A stretch of 64,000 nucleotides of DNA from Unio delphinus (Eukaryota; Mollusca; Bivalvia; Unionida; Unionidae): the NCBI GenBank assembly GCA_029339505.1, contig JAQISU010000036.1:8346501-8410500 (forward strand). Reading direction: 5' to 3'. Both the position numbers and the translations under genes were made by a program. The notes beneath the pieces are model-generated. The model searched no databases, was not told where the DNA came from, and saw only the letters and a list, made by a program, of their open reading frames with translations. How positions within the stretch are numbered: position 1 is the first letter of the stretch; every line of letters starts with the position of its first letter. Shown here piece after piece: positions 1 to 13,000 of the stretch.

Positions 1-600
1 AATGCCGAAATGTAAACTTTTTAATGTTGTTTGATCCAGAAACACATACGAATGCTAAACACCCATCCATTAATTCATTCCACCCTCCATCCATCCATTA
101 ATTCATTCCACCCTCCATCCATCCATTAATTCATTTCACACTCCATCCATCTATACATACACTCTATCATTCATTAGCGATCCATTCCTTTATTCAAAAT
201 GTCACCTTCAACTATTCATCCATAAATTTATCCGTCTATGTGACCGTTTTCTCTCTTTGTTTTTCCATCCATTAACCGAACAGTTTATCCATTACTCATA
301 CAAATTATTAATCAGCCTATCTAATACTAACTTATACATTCACTCGTATCAGTTATTAGCACGTCTATCTATTCACACGTACCAATTATTAGTCAGTCTA
401 TTTATTACTGACTTGTCCATTCACTCGTACCACTCATTAAACATACTATCTATTATTGACTTGTTCATTTACTTGTTTCAGCTAGTAACCAGTCTATCTA
501 TTATTAACTTGTCTCATATCAGTTATTAACCAGCCTATCTATTCTTGACTTTTCCTTTCATTTATACCAGCTGTTAATCAGACCATCTTTCCTTGACTGT
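1..600. repeat. degenerate short tandem repeats
   Basis: Positions 61-145 repeat a ~28-bp unit built on CATCCATTAATTCATTCCAC. Positions 280-600 repeat a looser ~45-50-bp unit with the words TTATTA, CAGTCTATCTATTA and GACTTGT. The 90-codon open frame at 257-529 is a by-product of this periodicity and has no recognisable domain. Confidence 0.7.
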
Positions 601-3130
601 ATTATTGGTTCTGCAACATTTTTATTGTAAATACTTATATATTCGTCCATGTATAGGTTCATCCATCCAATCAAGTTTCATTCATATATTTTTCTATGAA
701 TCCATAGTTCCATCAATGATCGGTCTCTAAAATACATTTTCCTTCTTTCGTTTCTTTCCGTGCTTCCTTACTTTCTTCCCTAGCTCATTAATTCAATCAC
801 AAAATGTTGGTTGCAAATCTCTCAAGAACAACTGCGTTACATTTTGAAGGCGTTTGTGGGTGGGTGGTATATTCCAGAATTAAGGGCTTAATGTAATAAA
901 ACTTCCAATAATTTCCTTGTTACATACATGAAATGTTGGTTTACAAGTTGAGAAATAAGAGTATTTTTCCACAGTGTTTGTACCACCCGCCATCTCCTAG
1001 CCCCTCCCGTTTTTTTAAAAAGTATTTTATGATGAAGTCCAGAAAATTAGCATTTTATATATTGTACAGATTTTAAGGGAATTCAGTATGTAGAGTTACA
1101 CAACATTAAGTTCAACCATGTTGCTCTTTTACTATATAACTAAGATAAGAAAGTAATTTTAAATATCTACATATGTGGAGATGTCCACATTATGAATTAA
1201 AACTAATTATTGATACATGATGAAACAGGTTAATTCAACTTGGCACTTTCGGCCCTGAAAATCACAGGTAAGGGAAGCCATAAGACGTTGATTAAATATT
1301 CTTCCAAGAGTAATGTCCCTTTATTAGCATGCAGTTGAGTTGACATGTGGAGCGAAACAGTTATCAGCGATTATTTTCCCGACATCTTTCGTCCTATGTT
1401 ATTTATCAATAATAAAATATAGTCAAAATCAGTCCGTGTGTAGTTTTCTCTCGTCTCAGCACATGTGCATAGGATTAATTAGAAAAAGAGATCACTGACC
1501 CCGATCTGACACATTGTAGATTGTTTATTTCGGTTCATACCTCACTGAACTGAAATAATAACAAATACATCCTTAAATGTACCGATGCAAAGCATGAATT
1601 CTTAAAGAATTACATGCATGTAATTAGGAAATTCCTTTAGATTAGATTCCAAGAAGTTTTCTATAATTACATATTAAATAGTTCTCTAAAAAAAAGACAT
1701 TAACAAATTCTCTATAATTAGTCATTGAGAAGTTTGCTAAAATTAGACACTGAAACGTTCTCTAAATATAGCCATTGCAAAGTTTTCTAAAATTAGACCC
1801 TAGAAAGTTCTATAAAAATAGACATTTAAAGTTCTCCAAAATTAGAAATTAAACCAGGCTTATCTCCTACTTGCATGTTCGTTATTAAAGTTATTTTGTC
1901 AACATACAAAGAACTGGAAATAAAAAATATAATTTGATTTATTATACTGCCTGAATTATGTTGAATGTACCCAATGTCGCTGCAACATTTTGTTAACTCC
2001 ATCTTTATCATGTTCGTAAGCTGTGTGTCAAATTATCTTGTTTGCAATGTAGCCCCTCTACCCCAGTTGTCTCCCTTATTTAAATTAGCTGACGAGTTCC
2101 ATACATGTGTATTACATTGTTGACATTGTTAAAACCGTATGCATTTTACGTGAGTAAATATCCACCATGACTACGTCATGTATTGTATGATTCTACAAAA
2201 ATGGAAATATAATTTACGAAGAAGAAAGTAGGTCACGGTCACATTTATTATACGGGTTGTAGTAGAGTAAACACTATGGATAGCCAAATTTGACTAAAGT
2301 TAGGAATCATTCGGTTGAAATCATTACAGAAATGCCGCAGGGAAAAAATGCCGCAGATTGCTGAAAAAAACATATTCCAGTTGTAAACGGATTTATTGAC
2401 AGATTGTTGATGAAACCTAAATCCAATTTTTAAAACATAATATATTTTCTCTTAACGTTTCATTCTGTTTGTTTGAAACGATTGACAAAAACAGTATTAC
2501 TGATAGTTTTAGTACAAGTACGTTAAATTGAAATAAATAATTAACTAGACTGTCTACTTACACGTTAAACAAACAGAAGTTAAAAAAAGTTTCCTACAAA
2601 ATGACTTATGTTAGCCACTTGCAGGTCCACTGTTAGGATGAGAAAGCTGACATGCAGGCTTATGAAAAAGACAACAACATAAGCAAATACAGTGATATCC
2701 TATCTCAAAAAGTCCTGAGACTGACAATTGTGAAAAGCAAATGGAATTACACATACACATTGATATCTGGGAAATCTTCAAAGAACGACAACCCTGATTT
2801 TCTTTGACGAATGAAAAGAGATTTTCAAGTACAAAGTTATGGATTTGTTGTACCAAGAACAACCTGAATCCTTTTGCACTTCGTCAGAAAATAATTACAG
2901 TGCAAAAGTTTAAAAGCACCTTAAAACGTACATTATTGTGAATTAGACCCCAAAGTTTTGATAAGCGACTCGACTGACTGATGAGATAAGACGCAACGTA
3001 TACATAGATATAGTCCTAGAGAGAGTTTATTTTGAGTCACTTTGCACTTACTCAATAAGAAACATTAGCTCATTGAATCTATTTTATTAAACAACAGCAT
3101 ACTAATTGACCTTAATAATCATCCATCCAT
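601..3130. other. AT-rich stretch, no gene recognised
   Basis: No coding exon or known element was recognised on either strand. A weak ~30-bp repeat (variants of AGTTCTCTAAAATTAGACATT) is visible at about 1680-1850. The open frames here are short and low in information. Confidence 0.5.
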
Positions 3131-3134
3131 CTCC

Positions 3135-3137
<3 letters not shown>

Positions 3138-3185
<48 letters not shown>

Positions 3186-3330
3186 TACATACATACATAC
3201 ATACATACATACATACATACATACATACATACATACATACTTACATACGTACGTACGCACGTACGTACATACATAATTACTTACGTACAGACAGACAGAC
3301 ATACAACAGACATACAGACAGACATACAAT
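3138..3330. repeat. compound microsatellite (CA)n-(CATA)n-(ACAG)n
   Basis: A pure CA run from 3138 passes into a CATA run (about 3178-3240), then into degenerate GTAC/CAGA steps. The Cys/Val/Tyr-rich open frame on the minus strand is an artefact. Confidence 0.95.
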
Positions 3331-3630
3331 ACAATGGGGTTTTAGGCAAGAATAATGGTATAAAGTGTGTCAAGATAAGTTTTATGATACCGAGAAATGT
3401 TTTCGAAGTTTAACTAGTTTAAAATTTGACTAGAACACCATTATTATTATTATTAAGGTATGACTGGATAGTAATTACATATTTTGACACCCCCCCCCAC
3501 ACACACACACTTAACTTTTCAGGTAGAGGGCACAAGCTCTAACATGATGACCTTGTGCTTATAAATTAACGCAGAAACTAAATCTGCAACTTAATTTACA
3601 TTTGCTTCGAGGTAGGCTATAAAATTGGTT

Positions 3631-3950
3631 GGCTTGTTTGGTTACTGTCATTAGACATCAATGTGTGTACTCTTTAAAATGGGATGGCTTGTTTGGTTAC
3701 TGTCATTAGACATCAATGCGTGTACTCTTTAAAATGGGATGGCTTGTTTGGTTACTGTCATTAGACATCAATGTGTGTACTCTTTAAAATGGGATGGCTT
3801 GTTTGGTTACTGTCATTAGATATCAATGCGTGTACTCTTTCAAATGGGATGGCTTGTTTGGTTACTGTCATTAGACATCAATGTGTGTACTCTTTAAAAT
3901 GGGATGGCTTGTTTGGTTACTGTCATTAGACATCAACGCGTGGCTCACTC
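3631..3950 (+). repeat. 55-bp minisatellite, 6 copies
   Basis: The phrase GGCTTGTTTGGTTACTGTCA recurs at 3631, 3686, 3741, 3796, 3851 and 3906, which is an exact 55-bp period. Units differ by one or two bases, mainly a GTG/GCG alternation, and the last unit decays after ATCAACGCG. Confidence 0.97.
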
Positions 3951-5534
3951 TGCAAATCGACAGCCTGGTTGGTATGCTTTCATTATGCATGTTTGATGCA
4001 TCATTAAATATGTCAAAGTTAAATTGGAAATGAGGTAGGGATAATTTCTTGAAATACCACCAAAATGTTATCATGCAATGGAAAATATCCAAAATAAATA
4101 GTTTTTCGACATCGCAAATTAGGCAAGAAACGAGGGGTTGGGGTTAGTGTTGGTTCAGTGTAAAAGCCAAAAAGATCTACAATGAATTAACATGAATACC
4201 TTACTTAGAGTTGACAAGCGATGCTTTCCATTACAAAAATCATTGGTTAGTTTGCATTAATATCTATAATGTAGAAATTATTCTTGTTTGTTTTGCAATT
4301 CGTCCCAGTCCGAACAGATTTCACTTTAAAGAGCTTATCAAGCAATCGGAACACATCAGACCTTTCTATCATTTTTATAAACAAACCAATGAGGTGACAG
4401 GGTCCAGTTTCGCAAATTGGCCCCTGTTCCTATTTCTTAACTTAAGGTTATGGTGTTATTTTTGCAGCTATTATTGTTTACTGTATTATGGTATGGATAC
4501 ATGTGTGAGCAAAGTGTTTCGAGCTTGTGTTGTGCTTGAAACTGATGTCAGGCATGTACACCTTTTGTAGCATGTTTATAGTGACACACATCTAGTTGGC
4601 TAGGAAGAAGAGCTACCCACCCATAGCTGTAAACACGTGGGTTTAGGGCAAGTAGAAGATCTCCCAAACGGTTTGTATTACAAATATTTTCAATTGCATC
4701 AGCCTGTTTAGTACACACTGTTTTGCAGAATCGTCAGCAAGAAAAAGGGTTTATGTTGGAACTGTGAGCATCACATGGTGTCAAAAATGACCTTCTGACA
4801 TGAAAATTGCAGGTATAAATTTGGGTTGGGGTGCATTAACTTCTCCTTGCATGAACTGCCATTGAGTTCCCAGGTCAAGTGGATAATAGTCTTATGCATT
4901 ATCTTAATATAGGTATCTAAAAATATAGATCTTTTTTTTTTTACCTCACTTGTGTATTTTATTTTTGAAAATGATTTTTTATACTAGGTCGCTGATTGCG
5001 GCATTAAATTTGTACATAAAACTGGTCCCTGCCCCCCTCCCCCAAGTAACTCGTGGCCATTGAGAACTATGTTCGGAACTACTTTTGTTCCCATGGAACG
5101 ATATGGCGGCGGAAGTAGTCAAAGTCACAACTGGGATATTTTCGGTCTTCTCTGTAGACTATAGTTTAGTATTTTGTATGAGGGTTAGAATTTAAAGAGA
5201 AAAAGATTGTATGGTTTTGTCTCACTGGTTATACTGGCTTGTTTATCTTAGGTATTGTTCAAAGAATCGTTACTTCATTTATTTTGCTGTAAGATTCATG
5301 GGCGTAATATGGGTTACAGAGTAGTCAAAACTTATTTAGGGTTTTCTCAAGCTTTTCGACCTCAATAATTAGTTGACGTGCTTGATGGGAGGTGGGGATG
5401 GAGTTAATAGACATCAGCAAAGTTTTTGACTAACGGACGTAGAGAAGCCTTTAAATAATCCCCACGTATTTTATTTATTTTAACCCATTTGCATTTCTAC
5501 TAAAAAGGGTATTCTGAGATATAATTCAAAATAT

Positions 5535-5536
<2 letters not shown>
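3951..5536. other. no gene recognised
   Basis: Unique-looking AT-rich sequence. The longest open frame (4211-4570, 119 codons) has no motif I recognise and no convincing splice context. Confidence 0.5.

Positions 5537-5594
<58 letters not shown>
5537..5594. repeat. (GA)n microsatellite
   Basis: Uninterrupted GA dinucleotide run of about 58 bp. Confidence 0.98.
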
Positions 5595-5597
<3 letters not shown>

Positions 5598-5735
5598 TTC
5601 TTTAAAATGAAGTCATTACTTACTGAAAATAAGAGACAAAGATTAAAATCCTATGAAAATAGTCAGATTTATTAAAAAGTAAACAATGAGATAAACAATA
5701 GTAAACAATAAGTAGTTACAATGAAGGAATGATTT

Positions 5736-6897
5736 TGATTGATGGAAATATAAGTTAGGGCATAAATTAGGAAAGTATCACATACTTGTATACATTATGT
5801 AATTAATGGAAATATAAGTTAGGGCATAAATTAGGAAAGTATCACATACTTGTATACATTATGTAATTAATGGAAATATAAGTTAGGGCATAAATTAGGA
5901 AAGTATCAAATACTTGTATACATTATGTAATTAATGGAAATATAAGTTAGGGCATAAATTAGGAAAGTATCGCATACTTGTATACATTATGTAATTAATG
6001 GAAATATAAGTTAGGACATAAATTAGGAAAGTATCACATACTTGTATACATTATGTAATTAATGGAAATATAAGTTAGGGCATAAATTAGGAAAGTATCA
6101 CATACTTGTATACATTATGTAATTAATGGAAATATAAGTTAGGGCATAAATTAGGAAACTATCACATACTTGTATACATTATGTAATTAATGGAAATATA
6201 AGATAGGGCATAAATTAGGAAAGTATCACATACTTGTATACATTATGTAATTAATGGAAATATAAGTTAGGGCATAAATTAGGAAAGTATCACATACTTG
6301 TATACATTATGTAATTAATGGAAATATAAGTTAGGGCATAAATTAGGAAAGTATCACATACTTATATACATTATGTAATTAATGGAAATATAAGTTAGGG
6401 CATAAATTAGGAAAGTATCACATACTTGTATACATTATGTAATTAATGGAAATATAAGTTAGGGCATAAATTAGGAAAGTATCACATACTTGTATACATT
6501 ATGTAATTAATGGAAATATAAGTTAGGGCATAAATTAGGAAAGTATCACATACTTGTATACATTATGTAATTAATGGAAATATAAGTTAGGGCATAAATT
6601 AGGAAAGTATCAAATACTTGTATACATTATGTAATTAATGGAAATATAAGTTAGGGCATAAATTAGGAAAGTATCACATACTTGTATACATTATGTAATT
6701 AATGGAAATATAAGTTAGGGCATAAATTAGGAAAGTATCACATACTTGTATACATTATGTAATTAATGGAAATATAAGTTAGGGCATAAATTAGGAAAGT
6801 ATCACATACCTGTATACATTATGTAATTAATGGAAATATAAGTTAGGGCATAAATTAGGAAAGTATCACATACTTGTATACATTATGTAATTAATGG
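5736..6897 (+). repeat. 64-bp minisatellite, about 18 copies
   Basis: An exact 64-bp period is visible: the junction TGTAATTAATGGAAATATAA returns every 64 bp. The unit also carries AGTTAGGGCATAAATTAGG and TACTTGTATACATTATG. Most units are identical or differ by one base (for example CACATAC/CAAATAC), so the array is homogeneous. It stops abruptly at GGGGCCATTC. Confidence 0.98.
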
Positions 6898-8187
6898 GGC
6901 CATTCTGTGTTTCTCACCATCATGCACACCAAGCAGACGAGTACGTCTTACCAAGCAGACGAGTTAAAGTTATACGTCTTGTTAAAGTAACTTTCCAGAT
7001 AAACAAGCCCGATCTAACGCCAGATTTAAAACTACGGCGACAGTCCTTATTAGCATCAACAACCGTCTGACCCGGCGCTGAACCGGTGCAAAAGAATATA
7101 TAAAATGAAATGTATACATGCTCCTCAACCGGATTATCCAACATGCGTAGCGAGCTGTTGACACCCTCATGCTCCATCCCAGCACATAGAGCTGGTTAGA
7201 ACTTATAATTGACACCCTGGTTTTCAAAAACGTGTTGTTCGGTGATGGTTTCTCCAGTCTTCCCGGTTGGTATGAAGTGTGTGATTTAAAACATTAATGC
7301 AGTAAAACATGGTGGTATCATTATCCGTAGAAGTTACAGATGACAATGTGCCTAGTTTCCATCATAGTAGCTTGAATAGGCTTGTACATTTACTCCATAA
7401 CCTAAATACGGCAATGGAATAATTTCCTTCCCTCTTCCCATTGGATTGTGTTTGATTTTGTGACTTTGTGAGAGTCTTTTGTCCATGTATAAAATGAGAT
7501 TGCTTTGTTGTAATTAATGTGATGTGTATTTGGACGGCCTGTTATGTCATGTTATTTGAATGTTTCCTTTTCGATACAATCTGAAGGTGTTGGTGGACAA
7601 ATAAGAGTCATTCATGCCCACGTAGAGAACATGTAATTACATCGCTAATGATATTATAATGTCAGATAGTCATGTTTGGGTCACCTTGATATTTTGGATT
7701 GTACAAGAACCCATTGATTAGTTTACCTACGATGGCATTATCAGCTATTATCAAGAATACATTTCAAATTTACTGATCAAAGCATACATCGTCTTGATTT
7801 ACCAAAAAAAGTTTTGTCAATAAATCGATGTGTAATTTCTTAACGAGTTTTAATCAAGTTGGCGATTTACGAATTAATGCATATATAATAACTGTACCAA
7901 CGCGTGAAGATTTTTATACACAGGAATGAGGTACTTAAAATTGCTATGAAGACAATATTTAAACTCCTGCCCTCAGTCGGGGCAGAAAAATGTAGTGTTG
8001 ACATTAGTTTTGATAAATACGGCAATGAAGAGTTTTTGTTGCCAAAAGGAACGGTTAAATGAACTGCGACAAGAACATATTATGGTTATATGTCATAGAG
8101 ATCAGATTCTGATTTATGCGCACTCCTGTATTAGGTTTTGTTCGGTGTTATAGGGTAATGTATATACTGTTATTATATTTCTGAAAT
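6898..8187. other. no gene recognised
   Basis: Mixed-composition DNA. Two short overlapping minus-strand open frames at 6920-7227 show no known domain. No repeat structure is obvious. Confidence 0.5.
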
Positions 8188-8628
8188 CATTCGGTACTCG
8201 GTAACTAGTAGATGACCGCCCTCGATATAATTCGCCCGGTGCTGGTAAACCTACCGTGAATATACACCATCAAGATACTTACTCTCCTCTTTTGACAATC
8301 GTATGCTTCTTATTCCTACTATGAAAACGAAGTCATATGGACAGGTTCTTTGCATACCAAGGCCCAACAAAGTGGAACGAATAGCCCATTGAAATTAGAC
8401 ACAAAGACACAGCGATCCATTTCAAGAGTGTTCTCAAAACTCACTTTCTCGACTGCAAGAACAAAGTTAAAGACCTAATAATGTTTATTATCTTATATAC
8501 TCTCAGCATTTTTTTCTTCATGTTTTTTGTGGGGATTTTTGGATTAGGGGGGTTGGGTTTGGTAATCATATCATTATAGATGTTGTTAAGCCCTTAGAGC
8601 TCCTAACCATTAGACGCTATACAAAATC

Positions 8629-8676
<48 letters not shown>
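8188..8676 (+). pseudogene. L2/CR1-like non-LTR retrotransposon 3' end (RT C-terminus, 3' UTR, ATT tail)
   Basis: Translation around 8255-8480, crossing at least one frameshift and one stop, gives the end of a reverse-transcriptase ORF: YTPSRYLLSS, then RMLLIPTMKTKSYG, then KWNE, a stop and PIEIRHKD..FKSVLKTHFL. This is the 'GP..WN.LP..IR....FK..LKT.LF' ending of L2/CR1-type elements. A 3' UTR follows, ending in GCTATACAAAATCCTC and a pure ATT run (8632-8676) typical of such tails. A second copy of the same 3' end lies on the minus strand at 56174-56600. The element is 5' truncated and dead. Confidence 0.75.
8632..8676. repeat. (ATT)n microsatellite, retroelement tail
   Basis: Pure ATT repeat that directly follows the retrotransposon 3' UTR. 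It is best read as the element's own short-repeat tail. Confidence 0.9.
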
Positions 8677-8726
8677 TGATTATGAGATAGCTCAAGTGGG
8701 ATAAATTATATTTACTGGCACTATAT

Positions 8727-9135
8727 TTAGATGATCAGAGATACTACGATGTTCTTAAAATTTTTAATGAGAACGCAAAATTATTAAATGAAGAAGGTGA
8801 TGATATTATAAATTTTATCATCGATATTGATGAAACGCCGAGTGTTGATTAATTTGATGAATTAATTAATATTTTATGGGTTTTATGATGATGTCATGCT
8901 GGATAAACAATCAAATTCGGCAAGAATATTTTCTAGAGGCAGATATAAAAATGCTGACATAATTTATGTTACACAGAGATATGTACATATCCCGAAAATG
9001 GTCAGAGAAAACTGTAAAGTTTTAGCTGTATTTAATGGAGTTAGAAAAATTTATCAGACTTGGTGTTCAGGAGATATGGTTATAATTAAGTTCAAAACAA
9101 ACTTCTTGTCACGTGAGCAAGCTACCTCACACTGA
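8727..9135 (+). pseudogene. Polinton/adintovirus-type packaging ATPase (A32/FtsK-like) relic
   Basis: The clearest part is the open frame 8896-9135 (79 codons). It has the layout of the C-terminal half of the A32-like DNA-packaging ATPase of Polinton/Maverick elements: an acidic Walker-B-like YDDVMLDKQ just upstream and at its start, then FSRGRYKNADIIYVTQRY, then a basic/asparagine stretch (VRENCKVLAVF). The preceding 8729-8880 is acidic and continues the family pattern but is broken by stops and a frame change. The N-terminal Walker A half is missing. It abuts an unrelated (ATT)n tail. In the family the protein powers genome packaging into capsids; this copy looks non-functional. The assignment rests on motif recognition only. 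Confidence 0.62.
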
Positions 9136-10017
9136 TTGATAATGATATATTTACATGATCCTATGTCACGATATCGTATAGATCTTGACACAAAGTTTGG
9201 TCAAAAAATATATATAATAGTGATTTAATTACAGTAGCATAGAGGACGCGACCTCAGTGAAACGTCATATGGGTAAACGAACACATACAAATTTGAAAAA
9301 CAACACTAACGGCAGAAGATAAAGTAACAAAACAAGCTAACCGAACTAGATAAACTCTCGGTCAGTTAGAGGCTTCGGTTTGGCGTTATTTACCTTATAT
9401 TTTTCATTTTCGTTGAAAGTTTTATTTTTCAAAAATGTCTTTTCATCACAAAGATCTGTTTGCCCTCTCTGACACTTTACTCATTGAATTCCATCCACTA
9501 TCTCATTAAAAAAAATTAAGAAAAAGAAAGAAAAGAAGAGCATATAACATTTTATATATTTGATAATTCATTCATTCATTGCATTTTTAGAAGGTGGTAT
9601 TGTCTAGACTGCCAAATTCATTTTACGTATTTTAATAGCTACTAAAGATATTTTACTCGAGACAAATTCAGGGAGATATTTAAACAAGGGAGCAGTCATT
9701 ATAGTTAGAGGTTTTCTTAGATCATTTACTATTTACACAAGTACAATATCCAAAGAAAAATCAGACACAGTACATAAAAATAAGATATAAGAATATCAAT
9801 ATTTTGTCCATTGTGCATTTTGCAGTGTTAAATAACTTCATCGTTCTTGCAGAAGTTTAAAATATCTTTAGAGCGTCTCCATTACATCCGATGTCTTTTT
9901 GAACGGTGCAACGAAAAGATCCGAGAAGATCCGGTTCCGTGAAGTTTTTCTTGCATCGCTCTTATTAAAATAATAGCCATCATAGAATATGGTTTGCCCG
10001 TTTAATTTCAAGTGACA
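9136..10017. other. 5' flank of the CENP-S gene, no other gene recognised
   Basis: Nothing coding was identified. The last ~130 bp before 10018 (from about 9880) is less AT-rich than its surroundings and has no clear TATA box. It probably contains the promoter and 5' UTR of the CENP-S gene; the transcription start cannot be placed. Confidence 0.4.
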
Positions 10018-13000
10018 ATGGCAGATACATCTAAGTCGTTTGATGAACTAAATAAGCAACAGGTTATTCACTTTCACTGTATTTACTAGCATCAAAGCAC
10101 AAAGATTTGGGGCATTACTGTATGTATTATGGTAGTGGAGTGGAAGGCGGGAATTTCGTAATAGAGCTCGGCTGGTCATTTATCGGCGGTGTGTGCGTGC
10201 GTGCGTGCGGGAGAAAGAGAGAGAGAGAGACAGAGAGAGAGATTGGTGGGTTATGTCCTCTTCTGTTTCTAGAACAGTTCATTTCAGTATAAACTGCCCT
10301 GTGTGTCCAATACTATTTGAAAACTACCAAACGAAAATAAAAACTTTTTTTTTAATACGTGTTCAACGAAATGTCAAAATATACAGAATTGTTGAGATTA
10401 CCAAAGATTGTGAACTACATGAGATTTGTTGCTTGAAAACCAGAATCTCTGACCATATTACTAAAGAAACTCCCATTTGATATGAAATGCCAACAGATTG
10501 ACGATGTTTGAGACCACCTGGTGACAGGTTAAAAACCTATAAACAGATCAATAAACTAAGTTTAGGGTGCCCCGAGTCACAGGGGCCCCGACTCACAGGG
10601 GCTTGTTGAACGGATACTCCTAATTTGCTTTGTAACGAGCCCCTGTGGTTGTTTCAAAGGTTTGATAAATTTGAAGAACAAGAAGAAGGGTAGTGACTCA
10701 AAATGTGTTAAGAGATCTTTTGCAGTAGCATGGTTAACCATACTAAGTGGTTTTATGTAAGCTCTACAAGTTCTAACTTGGAGAGGCATAGAAAATGCTT
10801 TATTGCCTCAAAGCACCTTCCCTAAAATCCCGTAAAAAAATTACTATTCCCAAAACATTAGCATTTGTTTTTTAAAAAGCATATGTGAAGTATATATACA
10901 GATTTCATGAGTCTCTCTCTTGGTCAGGAGAGACACACACCAACATCATCGATGTAAAAAGTTGCGGTGCGAAGGGTGGCTTCACCTGTAGCTTCCTTTG
11001 CTGAATGACTGTTGAGAATATGTTTGGCCTGATCGCAGTTTGCAAGATTCTGTGTTTGAAGAATATGTCATGTGTCAAGGAAAAAACATGCTATGTCAAG
11101 GATATTTTATGCTATATGAGGATTACAGTTATCAACAGATTACATTTAGCTTAAAACAATTATTTGTTAAGTATAAAATTGAAAATCTAGCAAGAAGTGT
11201 ATTTTTTTTTGTCATTTCAGCGGCTAAAGGCAGCTGTGCACTATACTACAGGGAGAATCTGTCAGGAAGTTGCGGCAGACCAGAATATAAAGTTTAACAG
11301 ACAGGTTATAGCAGTCATTACTGAGGCAGCCTGGAAAAAGTGTGAACAGTTTGCTTTTGACCTGGAACTCTTTGCAAAGTTAGTGCAATGGTTTGTTGCC
11401 AATTACAAGTCAACAAGTCTATTCTTTGCTGTTGTGTTTATCAGTGCAAACATTACACAGATGTTGAGTGCAGTTTTTACACAGTGCTTATATGAGCACA
11501 TATTTTAAACAGATGCTTATGACTGGTTTTTGGGAGAAGCTTGATATTTTCAGGAAAACCTGTGTCTTTGTCATTAGATTATTTTTGTTGAAAAGTTGCT
11601 TAAGAGCATGGTACGACACATTGATTCATATCCAGGCTACCCAAATGTTACCTTGTAGTTTACAAACCGCTCCAGTGGCCTAGTGGTTGGAGAATGTCTG
11701 CCACGGAACCGAAAGGTCTTGGGTTCAATAACTGGCCGAGTCATACCAATGACTCGCACAAATTTTACTAACAGCTTCCTCACTTGGCGTTCAGCAGTAA
11801 GAAGTTAGTGTTAGGACTGGTTGGCCTGGTGTCAGGATAATGTGACTGAGTGGGAGATCATGCTACATGTCTGCGTCATGACAGCCCAGTGCTAGACATC
11901 ACTATAAACTGCCTTACTGCAGACATCGTAGCGATATGACTGGAATTTTTTTTAAGCTACATTAAAAATCCTAATCACAAATACACACGCCTTGTAGTTT
12001 ACAACCTGTGTGCCTTTTATGTCTTTTGAGAAAATACAGTATTACCACTGTAGCATGATCTTTAAAAACAAATGTAAATAAATACTTACATAATTTTCTT
12101 TGTGAATCAGACATATGTAGTATGGTTATTTATGTTCTGTTATTGAAGTTGAATGTGATTAACTTTAGGGTGTCTTGTATGACTGAACACTTATATAGGA
12201 GTGGAAAAAATAATGTATAGTTTTGTATATTGTGAAATCTGGGTCAAGCAATATAATTTTTTTAAATCTTGGATTCTTTTGGGTATTAATCTCTTGAAAA
12301 AATGCATGTTTAGTAATCATTTCATGGGGAAACTTGAGTATGGCATGCCTTCCATATTATTTTTATGCAGAAAGAACTTGGCCATGCATTAATTTCAGAT
12401 GCGTAGAGTCTATATAGTCCACTACAAAATTGCAGTTGCTTCCCCTTGGTTTTAAACAGCTTCACTTTTGAATAGTTAACAAATAAGAAACAACTTTTAA
12501 TGAGAAATAGCAGTTAAATAACAGACAACTGTTATCCTTCCTCATCATTGTTAAGTGGTTTTCACCAATATTGCACGTTGTGCAAGGGAGATTGATGGTT
12601 TCCAGCAAGAAGTTTTCCTCTATCCCCCAAATTTCCTGTATGCTCTCAGAAAATTAAAACATAAAATGCCTAAAAATTTCATTAATAGCTGTCTTATCAT
12701 TCTGTCTGTAGGAGTTAGCAATTGCCACAGATAAAAACAGTAAGATGCAATGAATATCTTATAAAATGTATCTGGCAATGAAATAAAAGCCAAACTTTAT
12801 GTTCGTAGTGAATTGCAATGCATAGTGCTTGATTGCCATTATTTTCAAGGTTAAGTCACCCATGGTAAGGAAAAATTATTTTTTTTTGAGATTGAAAAAT
12901 GGCCAAATGAGACTGAATTTATGTACATATATGATTTATAATTTAATTTATGATTTGCTAGCTCAGAAAGGAAAGTAAGTAATGAAATAAGTTATTTATT

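Noticed and set aside
10561..10612. GGGGCCCCGACTCACAGGGGC as a SINE family B head
   Set aside because: The match stops after the GGGGCCCCGA core. The rest is a local inverted CCCCTGTG/CACAGGGG arrangement with no SINE body.
11040..11220. Open frame containing DYSYQQ just upstream of CENP-S exon 2, resembling the family's first-exon ending
   Set aside because: No donor follows the QQ codons, and the stretch reads through the intron 2 acceptor in the wrong frame. The ATG exon at 10018-10062 ends in KQQ with a donor in correct phase.
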